A stretch of 7,991 nt of DNA, taken from NCBI GenBank assembly GCA_045537905.1, contig JAZSQJ010000060.1, forward strand, positions 1 to 7,991, read 5' to 3'. Under the pieces are notes generated by a model. That model saw only the letters and a list, made by a program, of their open reading frames with translations, ran no database searches and had not been told where the DNA came from. Below, in pieces: positions 1 to 5,947 of this stretch. The position numbers were made by a program, and so were the translations under genes. Origin of the DNA: SIG636 sp045537905. GTDB lineage: Bacteria; Bacillota; Clostridia; Oscillospirales; CAG-382. How positions within the stretch are numbered: position 1 is the first letter of the stretch; each line of letters begins with the position of its first letter.

Positions 1-33
1 ATTTTCTACATTTTATTTGTTTTTTCGTTCAAA

Positions 34-80
34 ACGAACCTCGGCTCACAGTACTTAGTACAGTTATCGCCTCGGTTCGT
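34..80. other. Branched inverted-repeat element (putative structured RNA or intergenic repeat)
   Basis: No gene is seen here, but the bases form an ordered dyad. ACGAACC (34-40) is the exact reverse complement of GGTTCGT (74-80). Inside it GGC (43-45) pairs with GCC (69-71). At the tip GTAC (51-54) pairs with GTAC (58-61) around a TTA loop, extended past an A-A mismatch by AC (48-49) with GT (63-64). A smaller dyad, GTTC (27-30) with GAAC (36-39), competes with the outer stem. The element lies just upstream of the two hairpins at 110-168 and may form one unit with them. It could be the 3' end of an upstream transcript, a small RNA on either strand, or a copy of an interspersed repeat. The pairing is seen; any role is inferred. 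Confidence 0.45.
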
Positions 81-109
81 CTTGCCTGCACTCTTTCTCA
101 GCACTCTGC

Positions 110-140
110 CAGCTTGATGACAAGGTTTGTCATCAAGCTG
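110..140. repeat. Perfect 14-bp inverted repeat (hairpin)
   Basis: Bases 110-123 and 127-140 are exact reverse complements with only a GGT loop (124-126). No T-run follows on either strand, so it is not an intrinsic terminator alone. It directly abuts the terminator-like hairpin at 141-168, making a tandem hairpin pair. Such a long perfect stem is unlikely by chance. Confidence 0.7.
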
Positions 141-169
141 AAAGGAGGCACCGTAATGTGCCTCCTTTT
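141..169 (+). terminator. Terminator-like hairpin ending upstream transcription
   Basis: AAAGGAGGCAC (141-151) pairs exactly with GTGCCTCCTTT (158-168) around a 6-nt CGTAAT loop. On the + strand the stem ends in TTTT (166-169), and the A-run on the 5' side matches it. That is the usual shape of an intrinsic terminator, although the T-run is short. It would close a transcript entering from the left edge, about 90 bases before the promoter at 262. Read from the other strand the T-run is only TTT, so some two-way activity is possible. Confidence 0.6.
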
Positions 170-261
170 CCAAGTTGATTAATAATCGCAAATAGATATT
201 CGCAAAATGCACAAAATACAGGTGCAATATTTATGTAATAGCTAGAAGAAATCTTTTTCTC

Positions 262-290
262 TTGACTTGTTGGTGAAAGTGTAGTAAAAT
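262..290 (+). promoter_or_regulatory. SigA (sigma-70 type) promoter for the first lipoprotein gene
   Basis: TTGACT (262-267) matches the -35 box at 5 of 6 positions and TAAAAT (285-290) matches the -10 box at 5 of 6, separated by 17 bp. Transcription should begin near 296-298. This is the only near-consensus promoter I find in the window. It would drive the gene at 407 and perhaps, by readthrough, the whole locus. Confidence 0.8.
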
Positions 291-297
291 TACAGAC

Positions 298-342
298 GAG
301 AGGAAAATATTGGGTTCGTGCTTATAACGGGTTCATCCTCTC
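298..342 (+). promoter_or_regulatory. 5' leader stem-loop at the expected transcript start
   Basis: GAGAGGA (298-304) is the reverse complement of TCCTCTC (336-342). The enclosed bases can form a second helix, 313-319 with 327-333, of three Watson-Crick and four G-T pairs. The stem would begin within a few bases of the predicted mRNA 5' end. Possible roles are protecting the mRNA from 5' decay or, since TTTGTTG follows, weak attenuation. The pairing is seen and the role is inferred. Confidence 0.45.
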
Positions 343-349
343 TTTGTTG

Positions 350-365
350 TGTGCATTTTTGCACA
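350..365. promoter_or_regulatory. 16-bp inverted repeat in the leader, possible operator
   Basis: TGTGCA (350-355) and TGCACA (360-365) are perfect inverted arms around TTTT, about 55 bp downstream of the predicted start of transcription. A repressor bound there could act as a roadblock. LacI/MalR-type repressors that control maltodextrin genes bind dyads of about this size, but this one lacks the usual central CG. It could equally be a small RNA hairpin. Confidence 0.3.
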
Positions 366-391
366 AAAGGTCAATTCTATAAAATTATTTT

Positions 392-397
392 GGGAGG
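392..397 (+). promoter_or_regulatory. Ribosome binding site that fixes the start at 407
   Basis: GGGAGG lies 9 nt before ATG at 407. An in-frame TTG at 398 touches the site directly with no spacer, so it is not a usable start. The ATG also gives a normal lipoprotein signal (MKKLL...). Confidence 0.85.
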
Positions 398-406
398 TTG
401 TTCAAA

Positions 407-1885
407 ATGAAAAAGCTATTGACCGTTCTCGCATTCATTCTTATGCTCGCTCTTTCCGTATCCGCTTTTGCGGCTTGCGGCGGTGATGCTGATAACAGCA
501 ACTCCGCAGACGATGCATCCGTTGATGGAAACAAGATCACCGTATCTTGGTATCAGGGTTCCAAGCTTCTCAAGGAAGAGACCATCGATAAGGGTGGCAA
601 GGCTACTTCCTGGACTCCCGAATCTGAAGAGAACAAGACTTTTGACGGCTGGTATGCTGAAGCAAGTCTTACTACTCCCTTCGATTTTGAAACAGTTCTC
701 GAAGCTGACACCGACATTTTCGCTAAGTTCAAGAGCGATGAGTACGTAGCAGACGAAAACTCCTACTATCTCATAGGCGCAGGCGCAGGCGATATGGGCA
801 AGGCAAATTGGGATCACACTAATGCAGCAGCTAACCTTACTATGACCAAGGAAGAAGTTGCTAACGCTAACGTTTATTCTATCACCATTACTATGTATGC
901 AGGCGATATGTTCCAGATCTGCTACGGCGGCTCTTGGGATGGCCAGGTTGGTATCGGCTTTGTTGACGGCGCAGAATACTGTGACGGTGTTAACTTCTAC
1001 GATAACAACGAGTACAAGGCTGACGATAAGAAGGTTGCTCAGGTTAAGAACGCTGAGGGCAATGTAGTATTCATCGGTAGCGACGAGTACAACAAGGGTT
1101 ACGAAACCTGGAACGTTAAGCTCGCAGAGGGTATGGACGGTAAGTATAAGATCACTTATACCACCTATCCCGCAGCTAAGGATTATAATAAGATCACCTT
1201 CGAGCTTGTTGAAAAGCTTGATGCTATGACCGTTACTCACGATATGCACTTCATCGGCACTATGAACGAGTGGGGCACCACCTATGAAGAAGGTCAGCTT
1301 GCTCTTACTCCTTCCGATGACAAGTCCACCTGGAGCGGTATCATAGAGATCACCGAGGATATGTACGCAGATTGGACAGCAGATGACGCAGCTAACACTC
1401 TCGGTGTTAAATGTGCAGCTCTTAAGCTTTACAACGTTATAGGCGGCGGCTACTACAGCCCCGATGGCAACAACATCTTCCTCACCGCAGGCACCTACGC
1501 ATTCAAGTACACCGTTGACGGTGACAAGGTTGAGTATCAGGCACTTGATTACTACCTTGTTGGTACTTTCGTAGATGCAGAGGGCAAGGCTGTTAACTAC
1601 GCAGTTAAGGAAGGCGTTACCCCAAAGATGACCGTTGCTGACGGCGTTGCTACCGGCACACTCGTTGCTACTGACGTTACCGCTATGGGCGACTATAGCT
1701 GGATAGCTGATCAGGGCAAGCCCGGCGTATTCGCTATCAAGCCCGTATATGGCTGTGAGCTTGGCATCCAGACCTGGTATTCTGATGACGCTAATAACGG
1801 CGACAACTTCTACGTTGCAGCAGGCACCTACACTGTAACCGTTGATATTGAAAGCGGTGCTGTTACTATCACTCCTGCTGAATAA
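407..1885 (+). CDS. Multi-module surface lipoprotein with InlB-type repeat, probable starch/glucan-binding protein
   Basis: This 492-residue protein is exported and lipid-anchored: a hydrophobic signal peptide ends in the lipobox FAAC with Cys24. Residues 27-41 are a polar linker. Residues 42-110 fit an InlB B-repeat/Flg_new domain, with FDGWY at 79-83, FDF at 92-94 and a closing FAKF. Three beta-rich modules follow, opening at YYLIG (120), HFIGTMNEW (281) and YYLVG (382). The last two share an ending with AGTY at 361-364 and 472-475, followed by alternating beta strands, so they look duplicated. No catalytic motif is visible. Exposed aromatics such as W135, W177 and W289 would suit sugar binding. 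Its place before a maltodextrin importer and a surface amylase suggests a starch-tethering role similar in spirit to SusE/SusF or amylosome binding proteins. I do not recognise the three modules as a named CBM family. The start is ATG 407, supported by GGGAGG. It has its own promoter and terminator. Confidence 0.7.
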   Translation: MKKLLTVLAFILMLALSVSAFAACGGDADNSNSADDASVDGNKITVSWYQGSKLLKEETIDKGGKATSWTPESEENKTFDGWYAEASLTTPFDFETVLEADTDIFAKFKSDEYVADENSYYLIGAGAGDMGKANWDHTNAAANLTMTKEEVANANVYSITITMYAGDMFQICYGGSWDGQVGIGFVDGAEYCDGVNFYDNNEYKADDKKVAQVKNAEGNVVFIGSDEYNKGYETWNVKLAEGMDGKYKITYTTYPAAKDYNKITFELVEKLDAMTVTHDMHFIGTMNEWGTTYEEGQLALTPSDDKSTWSGIIEITEDMYADWTADDAANTLGVKCAALKLYNVIGGGYYSPDGNNIFLTAGTYAFKYTVDGDKVEYQALDYYLVGTFVDAEGKAVNYAVKEGVTPKMTVADGVATGTLVATDVTAMGDYSWIADQGKPGVFAIKPVYGCELGIQTWYSDDANNGDNFYVAAGTYTVTVDIESGAVTITPAE

Positions 1886-1911
1886 TTAAAGGCTAAATAC
1901 CAGTAAACTCC

Positions 1912-1943
1912 GTTGCGGGGCGGTTCTCCGCCCCGCAACTTTT
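1912..1943 (+). terminator. Strong intrinsic terminator after the first lipoprotein gene
   Basis: GTTGCGGGGCGG (1912-1923) pairs perfectly with CCGCCCCGCAAC (1928-1939) around TTCT and is followed by TTTT. The 12-bp GC-rich stem is the strongest terminator in the window. It separates the gene ending at 1885 from malE. If some transcription reads through, the stem would also protect the upstream mRNA from 3' decay. Confidence 0.9.
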
Positions 1944-2027
1944 ATAATACCGCCAAAAAATCCGTAAAGCTTATTATGGCGTTATAGGTTTCGATTCAAA
2001 AAAACGAACTGAAAGGACTTTCTTACT
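1944..2027 (+). other. malE upstream region without a convincing promoter
   Basis: A perfect -10 hexamer TATAAT sits at 1943-1948, but no acceptable -35 lies 16-19 bp before it because that space is the terminator stem. CGCCA (1951-1955) and TGGCG (1977-1981) form a weak dyad, and TTCG (1990-1993) and CGAA (2005-2008) another. GAAAGGA (2011-2017) is the malE ribosome binding site, 10 nt before ATG 2028. malE is therefore transcribed from an activator-dependent or atypical promoter here, or by readthrough. Confidence 0.4.
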
Positions 2028-3326
2028 ATGAAGAGATTTATAAAAGCGCTTTATCTTGCATTAGCGCTGATTATCTGTCTTTCCGCCTTTGTTGCTTGCG
2101 GCGGCAAAGATACCTCTGATACAAACTCTGCAGGCGCAGGCGAGGGGCAGAAGTATACTCTTACCGTTTGGGGCGCACAGGAAGATCAGGCTATGCTTAA
2201 GGAAATGTGCGAAGCATACGCTGCAGCTAACCCCCAAAATCAGTACAAGTTCCTTTTCGGCGTTCAGGGCGAGAACGACTCTGCTGATAAGGTGCTTAAC
2301 GACGTTACCTCCGGTCCCGACGTGTACAGCTTCGCAAGCGACCAAATCAATAAGCTCTTCGCAGGCGGCGCACTTGCACGTGTTGGCGGCGATATAGAGA
2401 AGAACATTAAGGAGATCAACTCTGCAGGTTCTATCGACGCTGCTACCATCACTCTCGGCGGTGAGGATCAACTTTACGCTTATCCTATGACCGGCGACAA
2501 CTGCTATTTCGTATACTATGACAAGCGTGTTTACGGCGATCTTGGCAACCTTGAAACTCTTGACAAGATGCTTGACACCGCTAAGGCAGCAGGCAAAAAG
2601 GTTCACTTCAAGCTTAACGATGACGGTTGGTATCTCTCCAGCTTCTTCTTTGCTAACCCCGACCTTAAGTATGAGGTAACCTACAACGAAAATATGGTTG
2701 AAACAGCTGTTGATATTAACTATAACAACGCTGCAGGTCTTGAGGTTATGAAGTCGCTCCGCACCTACGTTGCACACGAGGCACTTGTTGCTCAGACCGA
2801 CGATAGTAAGATCATTGCTGCTTTCACCTCCGGTGAGGCTGCTGCCGCTATCAGCGGTACCTGGAACGCTGCAGTTATCAAGGATCTCCTTGGTGACAAT
2901 ATGGGCGTTTGCAAGCTTCCCACCGCTAACATCGGCGGCACACAGGTTCAGCTCAGCGGCTATATGGGCTACAAGCTCATCGGCGTAAATGGCTACAGCC
3001 AGAACAAGGGCGAAGCTCACAAGCTCGCACAGTGGCTTACCAACGAGCAGAACCAGCTTAAGAGATTCGAAACCAGAGGCTTTGGCCCCACCAACACCAC
3101 CGTTGCTGCTACTGACGCTGTAAAGAACGACGTTATTATGTCTGCTGTTCTCGCTCAGGCTCAGTTTAACCGTGCTCAGAAGAGCGTTCCCGGCAACTAT
3201 TGGACTCCTATGGGCAGCCTTATTACTCCTCTCGTTACTGCAGAGGATTGCACCCTCATCACCGACGAGGAGCTTCAGGGTTATCTCGACAGCCTTGTAA
3301 GTCAGATAGCTAAGAAGGCAGAGTAG
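2028..3326 (+). CDS. malE: Maltose/maltodextrin ABC transporter substrate-binding lipoprotein
   Basis: This 432-residue protein is the extracellular solute-binding component of a carbohydrate (CUT1-type) ABC importer. It delivers bound oligosaccharide to the MalF/MalG permeases. The signal peptide ends in lipobox FVAC with Cys24, so it is membrane-anchored, as usual in Gram-positives. The mature part starts a periplasmic-binding-protein fold with YTLTVWGAQEDQ (43-54). AYPMTGDNCYFVYYDKRVY (151-169) corresponds to the hinge strand of MalE-like proteins. AFTSGEAAAAISGTWN (265-280) is the family's typical 'xxGxAAxxxxGxW' segment. Length fits family 1 binding proteins. Maltodextrin as ligand is inferred from the adjacent amylase and permeases; another glucan oligosaccharide is possible. 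It is separated from malF by 96 nt holding two hairpins. Ile codons are mostly ATC (about 3 ATA in 20), which suggests high expression. Confidence 0.88.
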   Translation: MKRFIKALYLALALIICLSAFVACGGKDTSDTNSAGAGEGQKYTLTVWGAQEDQAMLKEMCEAYAAANPQNQYKFLFGVQGENDSADKVLNDVTSGPDVYSFASDQINKLFAGGALARVGGDIEKNIKEINSAGSIDAATITLGGEDQLYAYPMTGDNCYFVYYDKRVYGDLGNLETLDKMLDTAKAAGKKVHFKLNDDGWYLSSFFFANPDLKYEVTYNENMVETAVDINYNNAAGLEVMKSLRTYVAHEALVAQTDDSKIIAAFTSGEAAAAISGTWNAAVIKDLLGDNMGVCKLPTANIGGTQVQLSGYMGYKLIGVNGYSQNKGEAHKLAQWLTNEQNQLKRFETRGFGPTNTTVAATDAVKNDVIMSAVLAQAQFNRAQKSVPGNYWTPMGSLITPLVTAEDCTLITDEELQGYLDSLVSQIAKKAE

Positions 3327-3337
3327 TTTGCCATTAC

Positions 3338-3372
3338 GAGGCGGGCAGGGAGCTTTTCCTGCCCACCTCTTT
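3338..3372 (+). terminator. Terminator-like hairpin between malE and malF
   Basis: GGGCAGG (3343-3349) pairs with CCTGCCC (3358-3364). Past one C-A mismatch, GAGG (3338-3341) pairs with CCTC (3366-3369), and TTT then ACATTTT follow. The T-run is poor, so partial termination or 3'-end protection of malE mRNA is more likely than a full stop. Such a site lets a binding protein be made in excess over its permeases. Confidence 0.6.
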
Positions 3373-3380
3373 ACATTTTA

Positions 3381-3401
3381 CCGCCGTTTTCCTTACGGCG
3401 G
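3381..3401 (+). promoter_or_regulatory. Second malE-malF intercistronic hairpin
   Basis: CCGCCGT (3381-3387) pairs with ACGGCGG (3395-3401) around TTTTCCT. It ends only 5 nt before the malF ribosome binding site at 3407 and is not followed by a T-run, so it is not a terminator. It could mark a processing boundary or shield the 5' end of a processed malFG mRNA. Confidence 0.5.
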
Positions 3402-3406
3402 CAGAA

Positions 3407-3413
3407 AAGGAGG
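3407..3413 (+). promoter_or_regulatory. Ribosome binding site supporting the TTG start of malF
   Basis: AAGGAGG, an almost ideal match to the 16S rRNA tail, lies 9 nt before TTG 3423. No in-frame ATG occurs until well inside the protein, so TTG is the start. Confidence 0.85.
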
Positions 3414-3422
3414 TTCCTTTAG

Positions 3423-4967
3423 TTGGATCTTAATTATTATACGCTGACACCGTGGGGCAAGTTCCTCTATAAGCTAAAAAAGCTATTCGGCGGTATAGGC
3501 CGTGGCTTTGTAGGCTTTTGGGTAAGGCTTGGTAAGGCTATCGCCGCCTTCTTTACAGGAATAGTAAAAGGCATAGGCGACTATTTTTCAGGCTTTGCTG
3601 CAGGGGGAGCCCTTACAAAGACCTCATATCTGATAATGGGCAGCGGTCACGTGTTCAGAGGTCAGATAACAAAGGGCATAATCTATTTCGTCCTTGAGGT
3701 GCTTTTTGTTCTGTATATGCTGCTGTTCGGCGGCAGATACCTTGCAATGTTTTTCGAAAACTTTTTCGGCGGCGGCAACGTCGGCAGAGTGGAAACCCAC
3801 ATTTCCAATGTCTGGAGCGACGAGTTGGGCGAATACGTAAAGGTTGCAGGTGATAATTCCTTCCACATTATCCTTTACGGGATACTTTCTCTGTTTGTTA
3901 TTATCTTTTTCTTTATGTGCTATATCTCCTCTGTTAAGGAAAGCCGCCTTCTTGAGGAAATATGCATTATCGGCAAAAAGCCTGAGGGTATCAAAAGCGA
4001 TGTAAAGCGCCTTGCGGATAAGAATTTCCATCTGCCCTTGCTTTCTCTTCCTATGGTTGGGCTGTTTATGTTTACGGTAATACCTCTTGTTACTATGATA
4101 CTTATAGCCTTCACCAATTACGACGCCAACCACGAGGTGCCGGAGCATCTTTTCCAGTGGGTGGGCTTCCAGAACTTTGGCGAGCTTCTGGACACTACAT
4201 CCTCTCTGGGTGTTACCTTCTGGAGAGTATTCGGCTGGACTATAGTGTGGGCAATATGCGCCACCTTCTCCAACTATTTTATCGGTATGGGGCTTGCCAT
4301 ACTCATCAACAAAAAGGGAATAAAGCTGAAAAAGCTTTACAGAACCCTTTTCGTTGCAACTATCGCCGTGCCTCAGTTTGTATCCCTGCTTATTATGTCA
4401 AAAATGCTTGATACGGGCGGTGGCGGCCTCGGTAGCGGCGGCGGTATCATAACACAGCTTATCGAAAAGCTTTTCGGCTATCATCTCCAGTTCGGACTTG
4501 ATATCACAACCACCCGTATCTGCATAATCCTTGTAAATATGTGGATAGGCGTGCCTTACAGTATGCTTATGTGTAGCGGTATCCTTATGAACATCCCCGA
4601 TGATCTGTACGAATCTGCCCGCATCGATGGTGCACGTCCGTTCCGTCAGTTCCGCAAGATAACCTTGCCTTATATGCTTTTCGTAACAGGCCCCTATCTT
4701 ATAACTCAGTTCATCGGCAACATCAACAACTTCAACGTAATATACCTGCTAAGCGGCGGCGGCCCCGGCGACCTGATGAAATATACCGACGGCGCAAAGG
4801 GCACAGACCTGTTGATAACCTGGTTGTATAAGCTTTCACTCGGCATCGACCGTAACTATAAGCTGGCATCCGTTATAGGTATATTGGTATTTGTAATTTC
4901 TGCCGTATTCTCACTTGTAATTTATAACAAGTCCTCGGCGGTGAAAGGGGAGGACAATTTCCAATGA
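3423..4967 (+). CDS. malF: Maltodextrin ABC transporter permease, MalF type
   Basis: This 514-residue integral membrane protein forms half of the import channel with MalG. About eight membrane segments can be placed near residues 85-103, 147-168, 206-230, 264-290, 306-326, 363-387, 418-441 and 478-502. The EAA loop that contacts the ATPase lies at about 393-417, with ESARIDGA at 397-404. The extracellular loop between the first two segments is short (about 45 residues), unlike the large P2 domain of E. coli MalF. The extra length instead comes from an 80-residue, Gly/Phe/Lys-rich N-terminal region before the first membrane segment, amphipathic at 20-60. TTG is the start, backed by AAGGAGG. 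Its stop overlaps the malG start (ATGA), indicating translational coupling. Ile is often ATA (about 24 of 52 by hand count), unlike malE. Confidence 0.9.
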   Translation: MDLNYYTLTPWGKFLYKLKKLFGGIGRGFVGFWVRLGKAIAAFFTGIVKGIGDYFSGFAAGGALTKTSYLIMGSGHVFRGQITKGIIYFVLEVLFVLYMLLFGGRYLAMFFENFFGGGNVGRVETHISNVWSDELGEYVKVAGDNSFHIILYGILSLFVIIFFFMCYISSVKESRLLEEICIIGKKPEGIKSDVKRLADKNFHLPLLSLPMVGLFMFTVIPLVTMILIAFTNYDANHEVPEHLFQWVGFQNFGELLDTTSSLGVTFWRVFGWTIVWAICATFSNYFIGMGLAILINKKGIKLKKLYRTLFVATIAVPQFVSLLIMSKMLDTGGGGLGSGGGIITQLIEKLFGYHLQFGLDITTTRICIILVNMWIGVPYSMLMCSGILMNIPDDLYESARIDGARPFRQFRKITLPYMLFVTGPYLITQFIGNINNFNVIYLLSGGGPGDLMKYTDGAKGTDLLITWLYKLSLGIDRNYKLASVIGILVFVISAVFSLVIYNKSSAVKGEDNFQ

Positions 4968-5929
4968 ATGAAAAGAATAAAAGCTCTCAAACCCAAAATG
5001 CGGCTCCCCTTACCGATTGGGCTGCCATAGATAAGCTTGAGGCGGAGGTTACCACCCTGCCAAAGCGAAAAAAGACAGGCGGTATGCGGCTCAGACGTAT
5101 TCTGGGCAATACTATTGGTCAAACTGTATTGACTATGCTCAGCATTATCTGGATCATTCCCTTGTTTTATCTGCTTATCCAGTCCTTCCGTAAAGAGCCC
5201 GGTGCCTGGAGCCCTACGTTCTTCCCTCAGGAGTGGACACTGGATAACTACAAAAGACTGTTTCTTGAAACAGAGTTTCCACGTTGGTATGGTAACACCT
5301 TGCTTATTTCCATAATAAGCTGTGCCATTACCACCGCATTTGTGCTGATGGTATCCTACGCCTTCAGCCGTATGAAGTTCAGGGCTCGCAAGCCTATGAT
5401 GAATATAATGCTCATCCTCGGTATGTTTCCCGGCTTTATGAGTATGTCGGCAGTATATTTTCTGCTTAAGATACTTCTGCCCAACAACTACCAATCTCAC
5501 CTTAGTCTTATCATCGTATACTCTGCAGGTGCGGCGCTGAGCTATTATATCGCCAAGGGCTTCTTCGATACCGTGCCCCGCGCACTTGACGATGCGGCAC
5601 GCATTGATGGCGCAAACCGTTTCAGAACCTTTTATAAAATAATTCTTCCCTTAAGTAAGCCTATTATTATCTACACTATACTGGTAAGCATAGTCGCTCC
5701 GTGGTGTGACTACATTTTTGTGTCATATATTATGTCGGGTGTACCCGATACGGGTATGTATACCGTATCACTCGGTATGTATAAGTGGCTTGAAAGGGAA
5801 ATGATACAGCAATACTTTACCACCTTCTGCGCTGCTGCCGTTGTGGTTGCAACCCCCATTACTGCGCTGTTTATGTGGCTGCAAAAGTACTACGTACAGG
5901 GCGTAACGGGCGGTGCTGTCAAGGGATAA
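4964..5929 (+). CDS. malG: Maltodextrin ABC transporter permease, MalG type
   Basis: This 321-residue membrane protein is the partner permease of MalF. A hydrophilic N-terminus of about 45 residues precedes six probable membrane segments near 52-72, 110-132, 147-169, 180-196, 235-255 and 283-305. The EAA loop is at about 209-232 and reads DDAARIDGANRFRTFYKIIL, the canonical coupling helix docking on the ATPase. Length is slightly above the usual 280-300 because of the N-terminal tail. ATG 4964 overlaps the malF stop by 4 nt, and GGGGAGG (4947-4953) lies 10 nt ahead, so translation is coupled. The amylase gene follows after 18 nt. Substrate is inferred from context. Confidence 0.92.
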   Translation: MNEKNKSSQTQNAAPLTDWAAIDKLEAEVTTLPKRKKTGGMRLRRILGNTIGQTVLTMLSIIWIIPLFYLLIQSFRKEPGAWSPTFFPQEWTLDNYKRLFLETEFPRWYGNTLLISIISCAITTAFVLMVSYAFSRMKFRARKPMMNIMLILGMFPGFMSMSAVYFLLKILLPNNYQSHLSLIIVYSAGAALSYYIAKGFFDTVPRALDDAARIDGANRFRTFYKIILPLSKPIIIYTILVSIVAPWCDYIFVSYIMSGVPDTGMYTVSLGMYKWLEREMIQQYFTTFCAAAVVVATPITALFMWLQKYYVQGVTGGAVKG

Positions 5930-5931
5930 CA

Positions 5932-5938
5932 GGGGAGG
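5932..5938 (+). promoter_or_regulatory. Ribosome binding site supporting the TTG start of the amylase gene
   Basis: GGGGAGG lies 9 nt before TTG 5948. That start gives MKIKV followed by an uninterrupted lipoprotein signal, so it is preferred over any internal ATG, which would remove the signal. Confidence 0.85.
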
Positions 5939-5947
5939 GACACGGTT

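Noticed and set aside
6..227. Open frame of 73 codons on the minus strand in the left intergenic region
   Set aside because: Its start would be TTG with no ribosome binding site, and it reads through both tandem hairpins and the branched dyad. The frame is better explained by structured non-coding DNA, though it may be annotated as a small hypothetical protein in relatives.
273..290. Possible CcpA cre site overlapping the promoter (TGAAAGTGTAGTAA)
   Set aside because: It has about four mismatches to the cre consensus, including the central CG, so it is not supported.
359..383. Possible second promoter, TTGCAC with TATAAA, close to the first gene
   Set aside because: The spacer is only 13 bp, too short for SigA, and the bases are accounted for by the dyad at 350-365.
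398..406. Alternative TTG start three codons upstream of ATG 407
   Set aside because: It directly abuts GGGAGG with no spacer, whereas ATG 407 has the proper 9-nt gap.
416..1249. Long antisense open frame (277 codons) opposite the first lipoprotein gene
   Set aside because: The + strand gene has a promoter, ribosome binding site, lipobox and recognisable domains. Strong codon bias in such genes leaves stop-free antisense frames, and this product has no recognisable domain.
2061..3020. Long antisense open frame (319 codons) opposite malE
   Set aside because: It mirrors the biased codons of a clear MalE gene and shows no family motifs. It is judged a shadow.
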